Origin: a virus
DNA: 64,000 bases
Virus record (IMG/VR): IMGVR_UViG_3300035698_016797
Span: 62,001-126,000 of that record
Strand: one strand, 5' to 3'
In this document: piece by piece, positions 61,301 to 64,000 of the stretch
Layout of the letters: every line of letters starts with the position of its first letter
Numbering within the stretch: the first letter of the stretch is position 1
The notes under the pieces: model-generated
Database searches by the model: none
Told to the model about the DNA's origin: nothing
What the model saw: only the letters and a program-made list of their open reading frames with translations
Program-made: the position numbers and the translations under genes

Positions 61301-64000
61301 TTGCCAATAACCTTTTTAAGACCACTAATTCCCATTGCTCCAGTAGAACCAATTCCACTTAGATTCCCAACCATTTGTGCGTATAGATTATTTTTGTCAA
61401 AACTTTCACCTTCTCTAAGGTTTTTTAAGTCCATTGCTGTACTAATGTTTTCATGAAGTTCGTATGCGTGTTTTCCAGCCTCAAATGCTCCTCCAACAGC
61501 AACTACTCCTCCAAGCCCAAACTTATTAGCACCAATAGATTCGGCCATTCCTTCTGACAATTTGAACTTTTCTCTCCAGCCCACTCCAAACGGTATTTTG
61601 CTTCCAGTTTCAAATCCTGGAACACCAAGTCTTTCATAAGAGTCAACTTCGTTTGCTGAAAGAACTCTTTCCTGTCCATGTAATACAGACAGTAATGGTT
61701 GAGATCTTCCCAGTGGAATTCTTCCGTTAGTAGATTTGTAAGATCTTCCTGTCCCTCTTGCTTCATGAGGAAGTCCCATGTTTCCAACGTTTTGCCCCGT
61801 GATAACATCTCTTACAGTTCCCCTGTCTCCCATTGATGCACGAAGCATCATTGACATCATTTTGACAAGTTCTACCATTCCGCTTTTTTCATCATTTCCC
61901 GCACCGGCTATCTGTTTTTTGGTAAGCGCATCCCATTGACGAAAGGAGTCTGGACTCATTCCTCCAGAGCCTCCTATACCAGCCGCAAGCTTTTGACCCA
62001 GAGCTTCAATTTCTGAAATCTCTACAGGTGCAGCTTTTGCTCTCGCTGCAACCAACATTGTAGTTGCTGCTGCAAAGATGATTTCAGCGGCATTCATTTG
62101 TAGCTTACTTGCCTCTGCAAGAGCAATGCTTTCCTCATTTCTTGCCATTTTGTCTACGAGAGCACCTATCAGAGTACTTGTCTTGGCAAGTTGCTTTAGT
62201 CCTGGATCTGAAAAGATTCCCTCAAGAGATTTTCCAGAAGACTTAAGTGCTTGAATGTAACCATATGCTGCCTTTTCTTGACCGGACGCCATTGCGAAAT
62301 TCTTTCGCATTGCAGGATCACTTTCTCTATTAACATTCTTAATTGCCTTTCCAGCCTGTGCTATTGCACCTCTCATGGTTGCAGTGACAGCTTCTGGCAG
62401 ACGTCCTTCAAATTGATTCATCACCTGAGCTGCAACAACCGCGATTTCTTTCATTTCACCAGTCACAGTCTTAGTCATATTTACTTGTGCCTGAAAAACT
62501 CCTGAACCAAGCATTTTTGCTGCACTGTATTCTGCACGAGAACGCTTCTGTAGCTGTACCTGTTTAGCCATTGCACTAAGCATTTTCAATTGAGCATTAG
62601 CTTTTTGCTCTGCGAGCTTGGCAAGTTCTGCTTCAAACTTTGCTCCCATTTGAGAAAGTTTGTTTACTTCAGCCTGTGCGGCTGAGATGTTTTCGTGAAG
62701 TTGATATCTGTCTCTTAAAGCCTTTAGGTCTCCCTCTTGCTTTCTAATACTTGCAAGTTGATTGGCAACTGTACTGATTGTGATGTTCAGCGCCCTCATA
62801 TTTGAGATTTCGCTAGAGGCAACACCCTTGATTATCTTTTGATAACTGTTTAGGTATTGGGTAAATTCCTTATAGTTTTTGAAGAAGTTATCAAGCTCAA
62901 CTCTTGATGCAATGATGCTGTCCTTATATCTTTCTTGGGCATCTGCACTCTGTACAAGAACCTGTCTCATATTAGAGAATTCTTTGATGGATTTATTCAA
63001 CGCATTAAGCTGAGTTCTTGCAGCCTTAATCTTCTGTTCAAGATTTCCCATCTCATCTTTTGCACCATCAGACTTGTTGGCCATATTTCTATATTCTGTA
63101 ATAGACTTTGTAAGACCTTGAATTTCTTCTTTCAGTTCTTGGGCATTTCTTTTCCTTCTCTGGATTTGTCTCAACAGAGATGTTGCAACGGCATCCATGG
63201 GTGCCTGAAGAGCATTGAGTTGCTGACGAGTATTACTGAACAGAGAGTTTACTTCAGAATTTATGCGACGAGCAGCATCTGTTGTTAACTGGAAATCTTT
63301 AACAAGAGCTTTTCCAACTTGGATACGAGAAAGCTTCCCAGCTTGACCATGAACCTTCTTAAGCCCTTCACTGGCCTTTACAGAGAGATCAGTTACTTCT
63401 TTAATGCTCGATCTAAGCTGTGTGTACGCCTGCTTCTCAAGTATTGATTGTGCAAGCAGTAATGCCTCTGTTAATTTGTTGCTACCAAGCCTTGCTCTTT
63501 CCTGTGCGTCTGATACGTCATTAAATTCGGCAACCAATTTCTCCGTAGAGTAGTCGAGGTTTGCCATTTGGAAAATCTGATTCATCCAGTCTGCATACGA
63601 CTGGAATGTTTTTAGTGCGCCATCTGCACCCTCTCCCATGTCATAAAATCCCTTTGCTGTTTGTTTCGCGCTTTGAGATACTGCGCGAGCATACAGAGTG
63701 GGAAGTTCAAGGATCAATTGACGTTGCTTTTCGTTCATTGCCATACTGGCCATTCCAGCAGAGAACATGTCCGAAATGCTTCCTTCTGGTTTCTGTGCCA
63801 TTTTTCCCATCATGGCAATTGTACTACCAAGGCTTTCAACGTTTAGTTTTGCATTTTCAATATTATTGATTGCAGTCTGAAACTCTGGACCAATAGCACC
63901 AATCAATTTTGGCAGACTTTCCATACTTTTTGATGTTAACTGAATCTGACGACGCAACTCTGGAAGCGTGTCTGTTTGAAAAAGTGTGAACTGTTGAAGT
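58327..64000 (-). CDS. tape-measure protein (5' end beyond window)
   Basis: Very long helical protein, at least 1890 residues; the frame stays open to the right edge with no convincing start (a TTG at 63957 lacks a ribosome site), so the N-terminus is missing. The first 600 visible residues are coiled coil with many Gln, Lys and Glu (for example VSDAQERARLGSNKLTEALL). A glycine/alanine-rich hydrophobic region (about 950-1100) contains the membrane-inserting type of segment often seen in tape measures. A motif beginning H-G-Q-E-R-V-L-S-A occurs twice, about 1000 residues apart. The protein sets tail length and probably helps DNA enter the cell. Confidence 0.9.
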   Translation of the reverse strand, partial: LQQFTLFQTDTLPELRRQIQLTSKSMESLPKLIGAIGPEFQTAINNIENAKLNVESLGSTIAMMGKMAQKPEGSISDMFSAGMASMAMNEKQRQLILELPTLYARAVSQSAKQTAKGFYDMGEGADGALKTFQSYADWMNQIFQMANLDYSTEKLVAEFNDVSDAQERARLGSNKLTEALLLAQSILEKQAYTQLRSSIKEVTDLSVKASEGLKKVHGQAGKLSRIQVGKALVKDFQLTTDAARRINSEVNSLFSNTRQQLNALQAPMDAVATSLLRQIQRRKRNAQELKEEIQGLTKSITEYRNMANKSDGAKDEMGNLEQKIKAARTQLNALNKSIKEFSNMRQVLVQSADAQERYKDSIIASRVELDNFFKNYKEFTQYLNSYQKIIKGVASSEISNMRALNITISTVANQLASIRKQEGDLKALRDRYQLHENISAAQAEVNKLSQMGAKFEAELAKLAEQKANAQLKMLSAMAKQVQLQKRSRAEYSAAKMLGSGVFQAQVNMTKTVTGEMKEIAVVAAQVMNQFEGRLPEAVTATMRGAIAQAGKAIKNVNRESDPAMRKNFAMASGQEKAAYGYIQALKSSGKSLEGIFSDPGLKQLAKTSTLIGALVDKMARNEESIALAEASKLQMNAAEIIFAAATTMLVAARAKAAPVEISEIEALGQKLAAGIGGSGGMSPDSFRQWDALTKKQIAGAGNDEKSGMVELVKMMSMMLRASMGDRGTVRDVITGQNVGNMGLPHEARGTGRSYKSTNGRIPLGRSQPLLSVLHGQERVLSANEVDSYERLGVPGFETGSKIPFGVGWREKFKLSEGMAESIGANKFGLGGVVAVGGAFEAGKHAYELHENISTAMDLKNLREGESFDKNNLYAQMVGNLSGIGSTGAMGISGLKKVIGKNSSVGLGTAGIGMSAVNHASNIGAAWMDDDKSTFGKLRSTAWESGMFGLDSSILNKLNPGSFKKATELAGSTLRASTGKVGPMAKGIGDALGSARGGIGKALTAAKGQIGNALVNGKAAMPTMGRHAGNVGRGAGKVLGSAGKLAGKALGSAAATTAFTTSAIGSLINVGGVGMEALAGGDKGGNASLLSARGATHGTGQLMRGVGTTVANLGLPLALKTLKESGRGVGNLFKSDKEDSVGTISTADRMIAATAEDGNSSFLNRGGMTIFGSAGVDFGIGEGLARGDSKDSMRANYGHRLGQLMKANLTSSTLTKRGTDTSANAGNVFEFLEELRKLGAGNRKTRYDSGMSKFLSNQLGNNAIPTNYKSAFAATDIYPQFDWPNVGQHLSKISRKGTAGSLISKLMDTEKYTDGDRFAMYESWMSRLVTGSMPLPDEKKRFVEKLKELEPLSLKRATTVGNLEGDDDRNKRVYGDWRHHVQAIKDKIAEHVKRREPTRAVKLMSDLEFKNEELFKAMKADPGFTKFYNNQLYNEAPTQVAKWLKEASAFHQNRSQEVGPGGRPTKQARQSENRIKELKEMKDSLKKSGALRTLESFQKTYPDATLEDFHKGGNSFLSYEKSRYSDLNRGEKISSLEQRIKALNRSILLKTDGEGREYNIATGEFVQTMQSRARYGDPKNRKQGDVWLKEELQKQKQLELLKQEKSELETSKTTSSSKSLMAISTRPKQREINIANPQVMSGSKAKVIRPKRKVHVEKAMLDAMSWKDQAKYIQDLRDRGYHIVIKKSKIGDPGIKSDPYAKVPKKPNVLHGRPSNEGLGVLAKFRSGELTVDEAKKMAGGRQFKNGSRGRLPGSRNMAQLALLHGQERVLSAGDVDTFEKMGVPGFANGSGRNVSTSDFARANDAQFAPVVNQFRQVAEEFKLAVENMKTISGSEGNISSAHVEHEGNVEVSIDDSVTEMLTELRALIIQAQDTRDQLQTGQIVQDQSIG

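Noticed and set aside
1-64000. tRNA genes
   Set aside because: Intergenic regions were looked over for cloverleaf and T-loop sequence and none was convincing; a dedicated search tool would be decisive.

Overview
The window is part of the genome of a large tailed double-stranded DNA bacteriophage (Caudoviricetes). The evidence is a tape-measure protein followed by a long run of very large tail genes, a phage-encoded replisome and recombination set, dense packing with ATGA/TAATG overlaps, strong AGGAGG-type ribosome binding sites, standard genetic code, no rRNA and no tRNA that I can recognise. The DNA is AT-rich. The host cannot be named. A lipoprotein with a second membrane segment (32087-32707) would fit a Gram-negative host, but only weakly. 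The tape measure is at least 1890 residues, so the tail should be long. No sheath, capsid, portal or terminase gene is visible, so much of the genome lies outside the window.

Layout from left to right. (1) 34-429: an HNH endonuclease on the minus strand, then a 300-base non-coding stretch with a GC-richer, hairpin-forming core. (2) 732-5382: a rightward operon of about 14 small genes. Most are unknown; the recognisable ones are a metallophosphoesterase, a DUF4326 protein, small cysteine-rich proteins and small membrane proteins. It ends in a hairpin plus T-run facing a terminator of the opposing genes. (3) 5538-12351: leftward genes for a Rad52-like annealing protein, a zinc-binding protein, a small HTH protein, an FmdB-like zinc ribbon and a DNA polymerase III alpha subunit split into two genes with a 75-residue gene between them. 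(4) 12429-23073: an island of eleven leftward, mostly overlapping genes for sugar or glycan chemistry. It holds two methyltransferases, five or six glycosyltransferases of different families, a radical SAM enzyme, a DegT-type aminotransferase and a kinase-fold/methyltransferase fusion whose kinase catalytic loop looks degenerate. (5) 23084-31946: the leftward replication/recombination block, with a PD-(D/E)XK nuclease, RuvC-like resolvase, VWA protein, SSB, primase, DnaB-like helicase, a small nuclease, RecA and an HTH replication-initiator-like protein. The last gene carries four contiguous 24-bp repeats that could be origin iterons. (6) 32087-34277: a short rightward island with a lipoprotein/membrane protein, an HTH-metallophosphoesterase and an acidic protein. 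(7) 34274-64000: the leftward tail module. Transcription runs from the tape measure (open at the right edge) through two smaller tail proteins, a hub-like protein and several giant proteins of up to about 2400 residues, to a compact subtilisin-fold protease.

How the parts may work together: the replisome genes give the phage its own polymerase, helicase, primase and SSB, supported by RecA, Rad52-like, RuvC-like and Cas4/AddB-like nucleases. The glycan island sits between the polymerase and the rest of the replication genes, so its product could decorate DNA, the virion or the host surface. No nucleotide-hydroxylating enzyme is visible here, which leans against a DNA-hypermodification role without excluding it. 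The tail proteins share an unusual abundance of Ala/Pro-Ser-Gly tripeptides, which could be structural turns or, more speculatively, modification sites.
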